Shown: positions 1 to 10,966 of the stretch, in pieces
How the letters are laid out: the number at the start of each line of letters is the position of its first letter
How positions within the stretch are numbered: position 1 is the stretch's first letter
Assembly: GCA_902576045.1 (NCBI GenBank)
Contig: CACGTU010000004.1
Span: 1 to 64,000, forward strand
DNA from: an uncultured Pelagibacteraceae bacterium
GTDB taxonomy: Bacteria > Pseudomonadota > Alphaproteobacteria > Pelagibacterales > Pelagibacteraceae
Reading direction: 5' to 3'
Length of the DNA stretch: 64,000 bases
The notes under the pieces: model-generated
What the model saw: the letters and a program-made list of their open reading frames with translations, nothing else
What the model was told of the DNA's origin: nothing
The model's database searches: none
Translations under genes and position numbers: made by a program

Positions 1-363
1 ACAACCTCTTATAAAATAGTTAAGATGTTATATGATGCTGGAGCTAAAGAAGTGCATGTTAGAATTGCTTGTCCTGAAATCAAATATCCTGATTTTTATG
101 GTGTAGATACCCCCACAAAGAAAGAACTTTTGGCTGCTAACAAAACTGTAGATGAAATAAAAGAATTTATAAGTGCACAAAGTTTGAAATTTTTGAGTTT
201 AGATGGGCTGTATAAAGCCATGGGATTTGAAAAAAGAAATGATAACTATCCTCAATTAACAGATCATTATTTTACTGGTGATTATCCAGTAAAAATAATT
301 GATGAATTAGGTGGGGATAAAGTTACTCAATTATCACTCTTAAGCACTGGTTCAAATAACTGA
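1..363 (+). CDS. purF: Amidophosphoribosyltransferase, C-terminal part (5' end outside window)
   Basis: Frame open from base 1 (TTSYKIVKMLYDAGAKEVHVRIACPEIKYPDFYGVDTP...), matching the PurF C-terminal phosphoribosyltransferase region. Confidence 0.93.
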   Translation, partial: TTSYKIVKMLYDAGAKEVHVRIACPEIKYPDFYGVDTPTKKELLAANKTVDEIKEFISAQSLKFLSLDGLYKAMGFEKRNDNYPQLTDHYFTGDYPVKIIDELGGDKVTQLSLLSTGSNN

Positions 364-920
364 TGAAAAAAGTAAGTTTTACTGAAATGAAGCATGGAAC
401 CAAAGAGGATTATGCCCTTTTGGACAAACACGAAAAAGAATATGAAAGAAAAACTGCTGATAGAATTTTAAACTATCTTTCAAAACTAGATAGTACACTT
501 GAAGGATATAAAGTTACAAGATTAGAGCATTCTTTACAATCAGCTACAAGAGCATTTAAAAATGGTGAGAGCGAGGAAATGGTTGTTGCAACTTTATTGC
601 ATGACATTGGGGATGAGTTAGCTCCAATGAATCACTCTCAATATGCTGCATCAATATTAAGACCTTATGTATCTGAAAAAACACATTGGATCATTGAAAA
701 ACATGGTTTATTTCAAACTTATTATTCAGCAGAACATTTAGGTGGAGATAAAAATGCTAGAGAAAGATATAAAGATCATAAATATTATCAAGCAACTATT
801 GATTTTTGTGAGAATTACGACCAATGTTCCTTTGACCCAGATTATAAATCAATGACATTAAAAGAATTTGAGCCCATGGTAAGGAAAATATTCGCAAGAG
901 ATCCTTTTTATCATCACTAA
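363..920 (+). CDS. HD-domain protein of the PhnZ/TmpB/MIOX-like (diiron oxygenase-type) group
   Basis: Motifs [37 protein letters not shown] give the His-HisAsp-His-His-Asp ligand set; overlaps purF stop (TGATGA). Confidence 0.75.
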   Translation: MKKVSFTEMKHGTKEDYALLDKHEKEYERKTADRILNYLSKLDSTLEGYKVTRLEHSLQSATRAFKNGESEEMVVATLLHDIGDELAPMNHSQYAASILRPYVSEKTHWIIEKHGLFQTYYSAEHLGGDKNARERYKDHKYYQATIDFCENYDQCSFDPDYKSMTLKEFEPMVRKIFARDPFYHH

Positions 921-928
921 ATTTTCAT

Positions 929-2866
929 ATGACTAATCGACTGGCCTCAGAGAAAAGTCCATATCTAAAACAACACAAAAATAATCCTGTTGATTGGTAT
1001 CCCTGGAAAAGTGAAACTTTAAAATTAGCTAAGGATGAAAAAAAACCAATTTTTCTAAGTGTTGGTTATGCCAGTTGTCACTGGTGCCATGTCATGGCTC
1101 ATGAGAGTTTTGAAGATGAGCAAACAGCAAAAATAATGAATGAAAAATTTATAAATATTAAGGTTGATAGAGAAGAAAGACCAGATCTTGATTATGTTTT
1201 TCAGAGAAGCTTATCAATTTTAACTGGTACACAAGGAGGCTGGCCTCTTTCTATGTTTTTAGATGAAAATGGTGTTCCTTTTACAGGAGGAACTTATTTT
1301 CCTCCAAAAGAAATGCAAGGAAGACCTGATTTTAGAAAAGTTTTAAATAATGTTTCAGATGTTTATAGAGATAATAGAGAAAAAATAATCGCACAAGCTT
1401 CACAAATGCAGGATATTTTTTCTAAAATTAATCAAAGATCTGCAGTTTTAAATCAACCTCTTTTACCTTTTGTAGATAAAATTATTTCATATTTAGATGA
1501 GGAACATGGGAGTTTCAAAGGTGCTCCAAAATTTCCTCAATTTTATTTATTTGATGCCATGTTTTATTTCTATTTAAAAACTAATGATGAAAAATATCTT
1601 AAACCAGTGGAAACATTGCTAAAAAATATTTGTTCAAAAGGAATTTACGATCAATTAATCGGTGGCATAGCCAGATATACAGTTGATGATAAGTGGATCA
1701 TTCCACATTTTGAAAAAATGCTCTATGATAACATTCAGTTTATAAGCCTTTTATCAAAATTTTATCAAAGCACAAAATCTGATTACTTTAAAAGAAAATT
1801 AATTCAAACAATAAACTATATAAATACAGAATTTGTAAATGACATTGGATTATATGGGTCAGCATATGATGCTGATAGTGAAGGTGTGGAGGGAAAATAT
1901 TATACATGGTCTTTCGATGAACTAAGCAAGATTTTACAAACTAATTTAAATATATTTGCAAAAAAATACTTAGTAACTAATGAAGGTAATTTTGAGGGGA
2001 AAAATATTCTTGTTGAGCAACATAATGATTTGGATGAAAAAGAACAAGAAATTATAGAAAGAGCAGAGAAAGATCTAATTCTAATAAGAAACAAAAGAGT
2101 TAAACCATTATTTGATGATAAATCTCAAACGGATCAAAATGCATTTTTAATTACGGCTTTATTAAATGCATCTGTTGTTTTGGAAGACGAGAATATTAAA
2201 GAAATTGCTTTTAAAAAGTTCAAAATACTTAAAGAAAAAATGTCAGACAAAATATTTCATTGTTATCAGTCAAAAGAAATTGATGTTTTTCTAGAAGATT
2301 ATGTTTTCTATTCAAAACTATTATTAAATTTGTACGAAATTGAGGAAAAAAAAGAATATTTAGATGAAGCTTCCAAAATAATGGTTGAAGCATGGAATAT
2401 GTTTTATGACGACAAATCAAAACTTCTTCAAAAAAATCCTATCAAAATAAATGATCTTTTCGTTAGTCCCGTTGATTTAAATGATAATAATATACCTAAT
2501 GGTAATAGTGTTTATTTAACCCAAATAAATAAATTATATTACATAACAAATGATATACATTGGTCTGAAAAATCACGTATACTTCAACAATCATTTCACC
2601 AAATTTTAAACTCAAATTTTTCACAAATGTTTAGCTTTGTTAAAGCTTTAGATATGTATCACGAAACTATTTCATTTACGTTTTATGGGGATAACAAAGA
2701 GATAAAAAATTATTTATTAAAAAACTATTTTGATAGAGCTATATTTATTTACAATACAGAAAATAACTCTGATTCAGGCGTTGTAATTTGTAAAAATCAG
2801 ACATGTTCAAACAAAATATCTAGTATTAATGAGATAAATGATTATTTAAAAGGTATAAGAAATTAG
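929..2866 (+). CDS. Thioredoxin-domain protein, DUF255 (YyaL/SSP411 family)
   Basis: N-terminus [37 protein letters not shown], then AGE-like repeats. Confidence 0.9.
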   Translation: MTNRLASEKSPYLKQHKNNPVDWYPWKSETLKLAKDEKKPIFLSVGYASCHWCHVMAHESFEDEQTAKIMNEKFINIKVDREERPDLDYVFQRSLSILTGTQGGWPLSMFLDENGVPFTGGTYFPPKEMQGRPDFRKVLNNVSDVYRDNREKIIAQASQMQDIFSKINQRSAVLNQPLLPFVDKIISYLDEEHGSFKGAPKFPQFYLFDAMFYFYLKTNDEKYLKPVETLLKNICSKGIYDQLIGGIARYTVDDKWIIPHFEKMLYDNIQFISLLSKFYQSTKSDYFKRKLIQTINYINTEFVNDIGLYGSAYDADSEGVEGKYYTWSFDELSKILQTNLNIFAKKYLVTNEGNFEGKNILVEQHNDLDEKEQEIIERAEKDLILIRNKRVKPLFDDKSQTDQNAFLITALLNASVVLEDENIKEIAFKKFKILKEKMSDKIFHCYQSKEIDVFLEDYVFYSKLLLNLYEIEEKKEYLDEASKIMVEAWNMFYDDKSKLLQKNPIKINDLFVSPVDLNDNNIPNGNSVYLTQINKLYYITNDIHWSEKSRILQQSFHQILNSNFSQMFSFVKALDMYHETISFTFYGDNKEIKNYLLKNYFDRAIFIYNTENNSDSGVVICKNQTCSNKISSINEINDYLKGIRN

Positions 2867-2867
2867 G

Positions 2868-4163
2868 ATGATAAATAACAAAGATCAAATTATTAAATAT
2901 TTTGAAGATGGCATCAAAGAAGAAGGAAATCTAAAAATTGGTGTTGAACATGAAAAATTTATATTTAATAAAAAAGATAATAAGAGAATTGATTATTCAT
3001 CCATAACAAAAATGTTTGACCATCTCTATGAGTTTGGTTGGAAGCCAGTTAAGGAGAATGATAAAGTAATTGGTCTTAGCAAAGAAGATAAAAATATTAC
3101 ACTTGAGCCAGGAAACCAAATTGAATTATCTGGAGCAAAACTAAGCAATATTCATGAAGCGTGTTCAGAGTCTCATGAGTATTTATTTGAATTAAAACAA
3201 GTTTTAGAAAAACTTAACTTTCGGATTATAAGTGCAGGATTTGATCCTATATCCAAACTTTCAGAGATACCAAACAACCCAAAACAAAGATACGAGGTCA
3301 TGACTAAAGACATGCCTGAAGGTGGAGCATTAAGTTTAGATATGATGTATAGAACATGCGGCACACAATTAAACATTGATTATACTTCTGAGGAAGATTT
3401 TTCAAAAAAGTTTAGGTTAGCAAATTATTTAGTCCCAATTAATATTGCTTTATTTGCAAATTCTTCAATCATTGAAAAAAAAAATAGCAATTACTTTTCA
3501 TACAGATCACATGTATGGCAACAAACATCACGTGGTGGTCTTCCTAAATTTTTTTTAGAAAAAGTAAATTTTGAAAATTATGCTGAATTTGTAATGAATA
3601 TGCCATTATTATTTTTACAATCTGATGGGAAATATATTTCAGGAAAAAAATATATATTTAAGGACTTCATGGATGGAAAAATAAATGAGATTAAAAATTT
3701 ACAACCAACAGAGGCAGAATTGAGTACGCATCTTGGAACCATATTTACAGAAAACAGATTAAAAAAATATATAGAATTAAGATCTATGGATGCTTGTGGT
3801 TGGGATTGTTTATGCTCTGGTCCTGCTTTTAACACAGGACTGCTTTATGGAAATTTAGATGAAGCATTAGAGGTTGTGAAAAAATGGGATGTAAACGAGG
3901 TTTTAGAGGCTTACAGCAATGCTCCAAAAAAAGGACTATCTACTCCTCTGATGGGCAAAGATCTATTGTATTGGTCCTCAATAATATTAAATATTTCTAA
4001 AAAAGGACTAACAAACAGAAATATACTTAACAAGAAAGGTATGAACGAGGAAAAATTTATAGATCATTTATTTAGAATTATTGAAAATAAAAAAACAAAT
4101 GCAGATCATATGTTGTATAAATTTTCTAAAGATGAGAATTTAGCAAACTTATATGACCAATAA
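2868..4163 (+). CDS. gshA: Glutamate-cysteine ligase (GCS2/plant type)
   Basis: KIGVEHEKFIF, LEPGNQIELSGA, YRTCGTQLNIDY, ELRSMDACGWD; overlaps gshB. Confidence 0.9.
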   Translation: MINNKDQIIKYFEDGIKEEGNLKIGVEHEKFIFNKKDNKRIDYSSITKMFDHLYEFGWKPVKENDKVIGLSKEDKNITLEPGNQIELSGAKLSNIHEACSESHEYLFELKQVLEKLNFRIISAGFDPISKLSEIPNNPKQRYEVMTKDMPEGGALSLDMMYRTCGTQLNIDYTSEEDFSKKFRLANYLVPINIALFANSSIIEKKNSNYFSYRSHVWQQTSRGGLPKFFLEKVNFENYAEFVMNMPLLFLQSDGKYISGKKYIFKDFMDGKINEIKNLQPTEAELSTHLGTIFTENRLKKYIELRSMDACGWDCLCSGPAFNTGLLYGNLDEALEVVKKWDVNEVLEAYSNAPKKGLSTPLMGKDLLYWSSIILNISKKGLTNRNILNKKGMNEEKFIDHLFRIIENKKTNADHMLYKFSKDENLANLYDQ

Positions 4164-5082
4164 AATTATTGCTGTTCAAGGTAATAGCTTAAATAACTTA
4201 AATCCATTAACAGATACAAGTATATTTCTTGCAAAAAGTGGTGAAAATAAAGGCTATAAAATCTTTTATTATGAGCCAGAAAATCTATCAATTAAAAATA
4301 AAAAAGTTTTTGCAAATGGAAGTTTTATTAAAATTGATTACTCTAAAAGAAAATTTTTTAAAATAATTAAAAAAACAAATATTGATTTATCCAAAGTAAA
4401 ATTTATTTTAGTTCGTCAAGACCCACCTTTCAATCTTGAATATATATCTACAACATACATTTTAGATACTATTAAAAATAAAGTTAGAGTTATTAATAAT
4501 CCTAGTTCTATAAGAAATGTTTCAGAAAAATTATACTCAATGAAATTTATTAATTTTATGCCTGATACAATATTTACAAAAAAAATAGAAGATATTTTGT
4601 ATTTTTATAAAAAATACAAGAAAATAATACTTAAACCAATTCATAGTTACAGCGGTAATGATATTATTTACATAAATAATAAACTAAACAAAAAACTAAT
4701 TTCAAAATTTGTAAAAAAACACGGACACATAATGTGTCAAAAATTTTTACCAAAAATAAAATTTGGAGATAAAAGAGTTTTTATAATCAATGGTAAGATT
4801 TGTGGCTGCATTTCAAGAGTGCCCAAAGAGGGATCAATTTTAAGTAATATGAGTAAAGGCGCGAAACCAAAATTGATTAAATTAACTAAAAAAGAAATTA
4901 AAATTTCAAATATAATTGCAAAAGATCTTGTGAAAGAAGACATTTATTTCGCAGGAATTGATTTTATAGATGAGAAAATAAATGGAGATATTAACGTTAC
5001 TTCACCTACAGGCTTAAAAACTTTTTTTGATTTATCAAATATAAACCTTGCAGATTATTTCTGGAAAGGTTTGAGAGCTTGA
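4153..5082 (+). CDS. gshB: Glutathione synthetase
   Basis: ATP-grasp features: LVRQDPPFNLEYISTTYILD, INNPSSIRNVSEKLYSMKF, CQKFLPKIKFGDKRVFIINGKICG, NVTSPTGLK; overlaps gshA. Confidence 0.9.
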   Translation: MTNKIIAVQGNSLNNLNPLTDTSIFLAKSGENKGYKIFYYEPENLSIKNKKVFANGSFIKIDYSKRKFFKIIKKTNIDLSKVKFILVRQDPPFNLEYISTTYILDTIKNKVRVINNPSSIRNVSEKLYSMKFINFMPDTIFTKKIEDILYFYKKYKKIILKPIHSYSGNDIIYINNKLNKKLISKFVKKHGHIMCQKFLPKIKFGDKRVFIINGKICGCISRVPKEGSILSNMSKGAKPKLIKLTKKEIKISNIIAKDLVKEDIYFAGIDFIDEKINGDINVTSPTGLKTFFDLSNINLADYFWKGLRA

Positions 5083-5954
5083 AAAATCTCACTAACCAGC
5101 AAAAAGGTTCTTTAATGGCTTTTATTGGTGTTATGTTCATAACACCAGATTCTCTTTTTATAAGATTATCCAACATAGAAACTTGGGGCATGCTTTTTTA
5201 TAGAGGAGCAATACCTTTTTTAGTTGTGCTTTTAGGTCTTATAATTTTTTACAAAAAAAATTTTTTTAATGCTTTATTCAAAATCGGTTATCCAGGATTA
5301 TTTTATGTAATAAGTTTTTCGATTTGTAATATTACTTTTATAATCTCAATTCAAAATACCAATGTAGCAAATACATTATTAATGATAGCGCTTGCCCCGA
5401 TGCTTTCAGCGATATTAGGAGCAATTTTTTTAAAAGAAAAACCTGAGAAGAAAACATGGGTTGCAATAATCATCACCTTTACAGCATGTGTTTACATATT
5501 CTACGACTCATTAAGTATTGGTAATTTCTACGGTGACCTTTTTGGTTTAATTACTGCTTTTGGATTAGCCTGTAATGCTAATTTAGCAAGGTATGCAAAA
5601 TCTACCGATTTAGTACCCTCTGCAGTGATCGGTAAATTATGCGTTGCTATATTTGCCTTTTTCTTCGTTAAAGACTTTGCGCTTGTTGGCACAGATATGA
5701 TTTTTATACCTATTATGTGTGTTATGTGTGTTGCCATACCATTTGTTTTAGTCACTATAGCCCCACGATTTATTACTGCAGCTGAAGTAAACCTTTTTTT
5801 TCTTTTAGAAACGATTATTGGGCCAATATGGGTCTGGCTAATCATTAAAGAACAACCCTCAACTCAAACTATATTAGGAGGGATTGTAATCATAATTACG
5901 ATTGCAATTCATTCATTATTAGCCATAAAAAAAACACAAACCAAAACTACTTAG
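5079..5954 (+). CDS. DMT superfamily (EamA) transporter
   Basis: About 10 hydrophobic segments, two EamA-like halves. Confidence 0.85.
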   Translation: MKNLTNQQKGSLMAFIGVMFITPDSLFIRLSNIETWGMLFYRGAIPFLVVLLGLIIFYKKNFFNALFKIGYPGLFYVISFSICNITFIISIQNTNVANTLLMIALAPMLSAILGAIFLKEKPEKKTWVAIIITFTACVYIFYDSLSIGNFYGDLFGLITAFGLACNANLARYAKSTDLVPSAVIGKLCVAIFAFFFVKDFALVGTDMIFIPIMCVMCVAIPFVLVTIAPRFITAAEVNLFFLLETIIGPIWVWLIIKEQPSTQTILGGIVIIITIAIHSLLAIKKTQTKTT

Positions 5955-5985
5955 CCGCCAGATTTAATTGACAGTAAATATATAA

Positions 5986-7299
5986 ATGCAAAAAGAAGTA
6001 AAAAAGTCCTGGGCTCTTTTTATGGGAATAGGGGTAATGATGATTGCTCATGGATTGCAAATGCAATTGATGGGCATTAGATCTGTTCTTGAGGGTTTTA
6101 GTGTTTTAACAACCGGTATCTTCATGTCTGGATACTTTGTGGGTTATTTTGTTGGGTCGAAAACTACTCCTAATTTTGTATCAAAAGTTGGACACATAAG
6201 AGTATTTGCAGCTTTTGCATCACTTGCATCTTTAAGTGCGTTGTTAGCTGTTGTTTATGTTAATCCAATAATGTGGACGGTAAGTAGATTTGTTACAGGA
6301 ATAAGTTTAGTCAGTTGTTATGTGGTAACTGAAAGTTGGCTAAATGACAGAGCTACAAATAAAAATAGAGGACAATTACTTTCAGCTTACATGATGGTTT
6401 TATTTTTTGGCTTGGCAATTGGTATGTTATTGCTAAATGTCAGTGAACCTCAAAACTACGAACCATTTATTTTAGTATCAGTATTATTATCTATTGCACT
6501 TGTTCCAATTTTATTAACAAAAAGACCTGCCCCAAAATTCAAAAAAATAGAAACAATAAGTATAACTGAATTATATAAAATTTCGCCTCTTGGGGCTTTT
6601 AGTTCTTTTTTTACTGGTGTAATACACGCTGCATTTTTTTCTTTAATTTCAGTTTATGCAACTCTTGCAAAATTATCTCTTTTGGAAACTTCAGTGCTTT
6701 TATTTATTGCAACAATAGCCGGTGTGCTTGGTCAAGGACCTATAGGATATTTATCTGATAAATATGATAGGAGAACAGTGATAGTTGTTACAACTTTTGG
6801 GAGTTCTGCCTTAGCGCTTTTATCAATTCTTACCGCAAATGATCCATTACAAAATATTTATTACATGAATGAATTAGCCTTTAGAAAAATAATATTTTTT
6901 ATAGCTGTTGGATTATATGCAAGTTTATGTCTTCCATTATTTTCTTTAAACCTTGCGCATACTAATGATTATGTTCCAAAATCAAAATTTGTTGCAGCAG
7001 GAGGTGGTTTGCAATTAATTTTTGGATTTGGAGCAATCAGTGGTCCAATTCTTTGCTCTATCTTTATGGGTTGGTTTGGCTTAAACGGTTTTTTTGTTTT
7101 TTTAATATTAATTCACAGTTTAATCGGAGCATTCGGAATTTATAGAATGAGAGTGAGAGAAGCTGTTGAAAATCCAGACTCAACTTTTACCCCAATACCA
7201 GCAACTATTACTCCTGCAGGATTAGAGTTGGATCCTGATGCACCTGCAACACTAGATCAAAATTCAAGCAGTAATGAAACTCAAAAAACTTTTGGATAA
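5986..7299 (+). CDS. MFS transporter
   Basis: About 12 TM segments; GYLSDKYDRRTV loop motif. Confidence 0.85.
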   Translation: MQKEVKKSWALFMGIGVMMIAHGLQMQLMGIRSVLEGFSVLTTGIFMSGYFVGYFVGSKTTPNFVSKVGHIRVFAAFASLASLSALLAVVYVNPIMWTVSRFVTGISLVSCYVVTESWLNDRATNKNRGQLLSAYMMVLFFGLAIGMLLLNVSEPQNYEPFILVSVLLSIALVPILLTKRPAPKFKKIETISITELYKISPLGAFSSFFTGVIHAAFFSLISVYATLAKLSLLETSVLLFIATIAGVLGQGPIGYLSDKYDRRTVIVVTTFGSSALALLSILTANDPLQNIYYMNELAFRKIIFFIAVGLYASLCLPLFSLNLAHTNDYVPKSKFVAAGGGLQLIFGFGAISGPILCSIFMGWFGLNGFFVFLILIHSLIGAFGIYRMRVREAVENPDSTFTPIPATITPAGLELDPDAPATLDQNSSSNETQKTFG

Positions 7300-7306
7300 A
7301 ATTCAA

Positions 7307-7753
7307 TTAATCTAGAACTTCAATTTTATCGCCAGTATTTATACTGGAAGATGTTAAAATCTGACATCTAAGACCACCTCTTCTTAAAAATTCCTTTAAA
7401 ACATTATCTTGATTCAATGATTCATTAAGATGTCTGCAGGGTCTACATAAATCCATACCCTCAACTTCAACAGATCCAATTTTTAGTTTTTTTCCAACCA
7501 AATCATTCAGCTTAATTCCTTTGGTAATTATATTTCTTCTAAAATCTATATATGGAATATTTAAACCGTATTTAATATTGTAATAATCAATATTCTCAGA
7601 CTCTATTAAAGATAATTGATTAAATGGGTCGTTAAATTCTTTGAAATGCCTATCCCCTACTATGCCTTGATTTGCAATTACTTTAACTGTCTTTACCTCT
7701 TGAATTTTTTGATTGTTTTTTTCTGTAATTCCAATTTTAATAACTTCGGGCAT
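7307..7753 (-). CDS. MOSC domain-containing protein
   Basis: GIVGDRHFK, IDFRRNIITKGIKLNDLVGKKLKIGSVEVEG, CRPCRHL. Confidence 0.85.
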   Translation of the reverse strand: MPEVIKIGITEKNNQKIQEVKTVKVIANQGIVGDRHFKEFNDPFNQLSLIESENIDYYNIKYGLNIPYIDFRRNIITKGIKLNDLVGKKLKIGSVEVEGMDLCRPCRHLNESLNQDNVLKEFLRRGGLRCQILTSSSINTGDKIEVLD

Positions 7754-7763
7754 TCAAAATAGT

Positions 7764-8591
7764 ATGACTTATCTTTCCTCAAATCAACTTCAACAATACA
7801 AGGATGAGGGATTTGTTTCACCTATAGATATTTTTTCAAAAGACAAAGCAAAAGAAATTAGAGATGAAATTGAAACTATTGAAAAAAAATTGCCTGGAGA
7901 ATTAGAAAAAGCAGGAAGATACAATGCACATCTTATCTCCCCTTTGCTTGATGAAGTAACTCATAATTCAAAAATATTAGATGCAGTACAATCCTTAATT
8001 GGTAAAGATATTCTTGTTTGTGGAACAACGTTATTTATAAAAAATCCAAAAGAAAAGAGATTTGTAAGTTATCATCAGGATGCAAAATATATTGGATTAG
8101 AGCCTTATAATTGGGTTACTGCGTGGGTTGCGATAACAGACTCAAATGAACAGAATGGATGTATGAGAATGTGGTCAGGATCTCATAAAGATGACCTTAA
8201 AGACCATGATCAAAAATTTAATGAGGGAAATCTTTTAACTAGAGGTCAAACAGTAAAAAATGTTCCTGAACAGGAAACAAAGGCCTTAATACTATCTGCA
8301 GGACAAATGTCGCTACATCATCCTAAAACGGTGCATGGCTCAGGATTAAACAAGAGCGATGATAAAAGGATAGGTTTTGTTATACAGAGTTACATAGGAA
8401 GTAATGTAAAACAAGTTATAGGAAAAAATAGTGTTCAGCTTGCAAGAGGAGAAGATAAATTTAATTTTCATGAAAAAATAGGAAGACCAAAATCATTATT
8501 AGATGAAGAGGACATAAAAATTAAAAAAAAAGAAAACGATAATCTTCAAGAAATTTTTTATAAAGGAGCCAATCAAAAAGGAAATTATTAA
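7764..8591 (+). CDS. Phytanoyl-CoA dioxygenase (PhyH) family Fe/2-oxoglutarate oxygenase
   Basis: YHQDAKY HxD motif, NGCMRMWSGSHK, distal HHPKTVHGSG; start moved to internal ATG 7764 to reduce overlap with MOSC gene. Confidence 0.85.
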   Translation: MTYLSSNQLQQYKDEGFVSPIDIFSKDKAKEIRDEIETIEKKLPGELEKAGRYNAHLISPLLDEVTHNSKILDAVQSLIGKDILVCGTTLFIKNPKEKRFVSYHQDAKYIGLEPYNWVTAWVAITDSNEQNGCMRMWSGSHKDDLKDHDQKFNEGNLLTRGQTVKNVPEQETKALILSAGQMSLHHPKTVHGSGLNKSDDKRIGFVIQSYIGSNVKQVIGKNSVQLARGEDKFNFHEKIGRPKSLLDEEDIKIKKKENDNLQEIFYKGANQKGNY

Positions 8592-8594
8592 AAC

Positions 8595-9008
8595 ATGAAA
8601 AAAAAATATAAAGCAATGGTTCTTTCTTGTATGGACCCAAGATTTCAAAGTAAAGTCTCAAATTATTTAAAAAGAAGAAAATTAAATAATAAATATAGTG
8701 CTTTTACAATTGCTGGTGCTGCAGTTGGTGTCACAGCTTCAAAGTTTAAAAAGTGGCACACTACCTTTTGGGAAAATTTAAATACATCAATAAAAATACA
8801 TAGAATTGAAAAGTTGATAGTTATAAATCATAAAGATTGTGGTGCAGCAAAAATTGTAAATGGAAGAAAAGAATTTACTCCTCAAAATGAAATGAAAATT
8901 CATGAATATTCGTTTGAAAAAATAAAGTTAAATTTAAAGAAAAAACATCCAAGCCTTAAAGTGGAATTAAATTTGATGTCATTAAATGGAAGAATAGATA
9001 AATTTTAA
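8595..9008 (+). CDS. Small beta-carbonic-anhydrase-like protein
   Basis: LSCMDPRF and INHKDCGA metal-site motifs; only 137 aa. Confidence 0.65.
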   Translation: MKKKYKAMVLSCMDPRFQSKVSNYLKRRKLNNKYSAFTIAGAAVGVTASKFKKWHTTFWENLNTSIKIHRIEKLIVINHKDCGAAKIVNGRKEFTPQNEMKIHEYSFEKIKLNLKKKHPSLKVELNLMSLNGRIDKF

Positions 9009-9012
9009 TCTC

Positions 9013-10180
9013 TTATTTAAACAATTCTCCAGTAATACTATGTTGATACATAATTTTCATATCCTCTAAAGAAAGTTTCTTTGGGTTTCCGCTAGTTGAC
9101 GGGTCATCAAGGGCCATTTTTGAAAGTCGATCAATATCAATTTTGTTTGCTTCAATAACATCAGTAAGTTTGTGTGGAATATTAAGTTTTTTTTCTTAAA
9201 TTTAATGTCCAATTTAAAAATTCATCAAATGTTTTATTTTGAAACTCTAAATATTCACAAATTCTAATAATTTTTTTTTCAATTACATCTTTATTGAATG
9301 TCAAAACATAAGGCATAAAGATTGCGTTAGATAATCCATGATGAATATTATTTAATGCATTTACTGGATGACTTAATGAATGGATTGCACCAAGTCCTTT
9401 CTGAAATGCGGTAGATCCCATGCTTGCAGCAGTTAACATATTCATTCTAGCTTCAATATTTGACCCATCTTCAACGGCAGCCAAGAGCCAATTATTAATA
9501 ATTCTTATACCCTCTAACGCAATTCCATCTGCCATTGGATGATAGCCTGGGGCACAATAAGCTTCTAAGTTATGAGCTAAAGCATCCATTCCAGTTGCAG
9601 CAGTTATATCTGGAGGTAAACTTTTAGTTAACAATGGATCTAAAATTACAATTGAGGGTAAAAACTTTGGATGAAAAATTATTTTTTTAATTCCAGTATC
9701 TTCATTTAAAATAACTGATGCTCGTCCTGTCTCTGATCCTGTGCCTGCTGTGGTTGGAACTGCAATAATTGGTGCAATACTATTTGACTTAGCTTTTTTC
9801 CAATTATCCCCTACATCTTCAAAATCCCAAATTGGTAAATCTTGACCTGACATAAAAGCAATAGCTTTACCTACATCAATTCCACTTCCTCCGCCAAAGG
9901 CAATGACACCATCACAGTTATTTTTTTTATAAATTTCAACACCTTCATGTACATTTTTGCCTGTTGGGTTTCCTATAACCTTTGAATATAAAATAACCTC
10001 AAAACTATTTTGTTTTAAGTTAGATAAACTATTTTGAATAATATCTGAGTTTGCAAGACCTTTATCTGTTACTAATAAGGGCTTATTTATATTTAAATTT
10101 CTACAAGCAATACTAAGATCTTTAATTCTATCTTGGCCTACCCACATTGTTGTCGGATAATTCCAATTAGTTTTTTGCAT
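9013..10180 (-). pseudogene. Iron-containing alcohol dehydrogenase with single-base frameshift near 3' end (annotated ORF 9182..10180)
   Basis: Fe-ADH motifs FGGGSGIDVGKA, TAGTGSETGRASV, GMDALAHNLEAY, GAIHSLSHPVNA. ORF stops at RKKT* after an A8 run; the next frame continues NIPHKLTDVIEANKIDIDRLSKMALDDPSTSGNPKKLSLEDMKIMYQHSITGELFK* to 9013. Confidence 0.88.
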
Positions 10181-10215
10181 TTTTAAATTGATTATTTAAA
10201 TAATTGTAAGAATAT

Positions 10216-10404
10216 ATGATCATGGAAACTTGGCAAATTATTTTAGCTATATTTATAGTCATATTATCAATTGTTTTACCAATTTATTATTCTAGAAAAA
10301 AGAAAAGTGAAGATAAGACAAAAGAGTCTGAAGCTTTAGAAAGAATGCAAATTAGAGAATATGGAAGACAAATAAACGAAGAAACCAGAGCTAAAAGAAA
10401 GTAA
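10216..10404 (+). CDS. Small single-TM hypothetical protein
   Basis: 62 aa ORF, N-terminal TM then charged tail. Confidence 0.6.
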   Translation: MIMETWQIILAIFIVILSIVLPIYYSRKKKSEDKTKESEALERMQIREYGRQINEETRAKRK

Positions 10405-10421
10405 AATTTAAAAAATAAAAC

Positions 10422-10907
10422 ATGCCCTCTTTTGATGTGATAAGTAAAATAAATTACCAAGAGTTTGACAACGCTCTTGCTAACTGTTTAAGAGAAATTG
10501 GAAATCGTTATGACTTTAAAGGGCTTCATATAACAATAGAGAGAAAAGAAAAAAATGTGATCACTCTTGCGCCTGATGAGCTCAAATTAAAGCAAGTAAA
10601 TGAATTATTACAAACTCATCTTATAAGGCGAAAAGTAGATCCAAGAGTATTTGATATTAAAAGTTCTGAAGGTGCATCTGGAGGAGCAATAAGACAAACA
10701 AGTGAGTTAAAAGAAGGAATTAGCCAAGAGAATGCTAAAAAAATTATTGCTGATATAAAAAAAATGAAACTTAAAATCCAAATAAAAATACAAGGAGAAG
10801 AATTAAGAGTGGATGGCAAAAAGAAAGATGATCTTCAAGAAGCAATTTCGGCAATAAAAGCAATAGATATTGGCCTACCTATAGATTTTATTAATTTTAG
10901 AGATTAA
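10422..10907 (+). CDS. yajQ: YajQ family nucleotide-binding protein
   Basis: MPSFDVISKINYQEFDNALANCLREIGNRYDFKG. Confidence 0.95.
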   Translation: MPSFDVISKINYQEFDNALANCLREIGNRYDFKGLHITIERKEKNVITLAPDELKLKQVNELLQTHLIRRKVDPRVFDIKSSEGASGGAIRQTSELKEGISQENAKKIIADIKKMKLKIQIKIQGEELRVDGKKKDDLQEAISAIKAIDIGLPIDFINFRD

Positions 10908-10966
10908 CAATAACATTTTGAAAAAGGGTGAGTAAACATTTATACAATTTAAAAATTTAAAAAATA

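Noticed and set aside
5528-5845. 105-aa minus-strand ORF opposite the DMT transporter
   Set aside because: Shadow ORF inside a well-supported membrane protein gene
8595-9008. Carbonic anhydrase truncated by frameshift
   Set aside because: Only 4 bp separate its stop from the end of the convergent ADH reading; no continuation in another frame was evident
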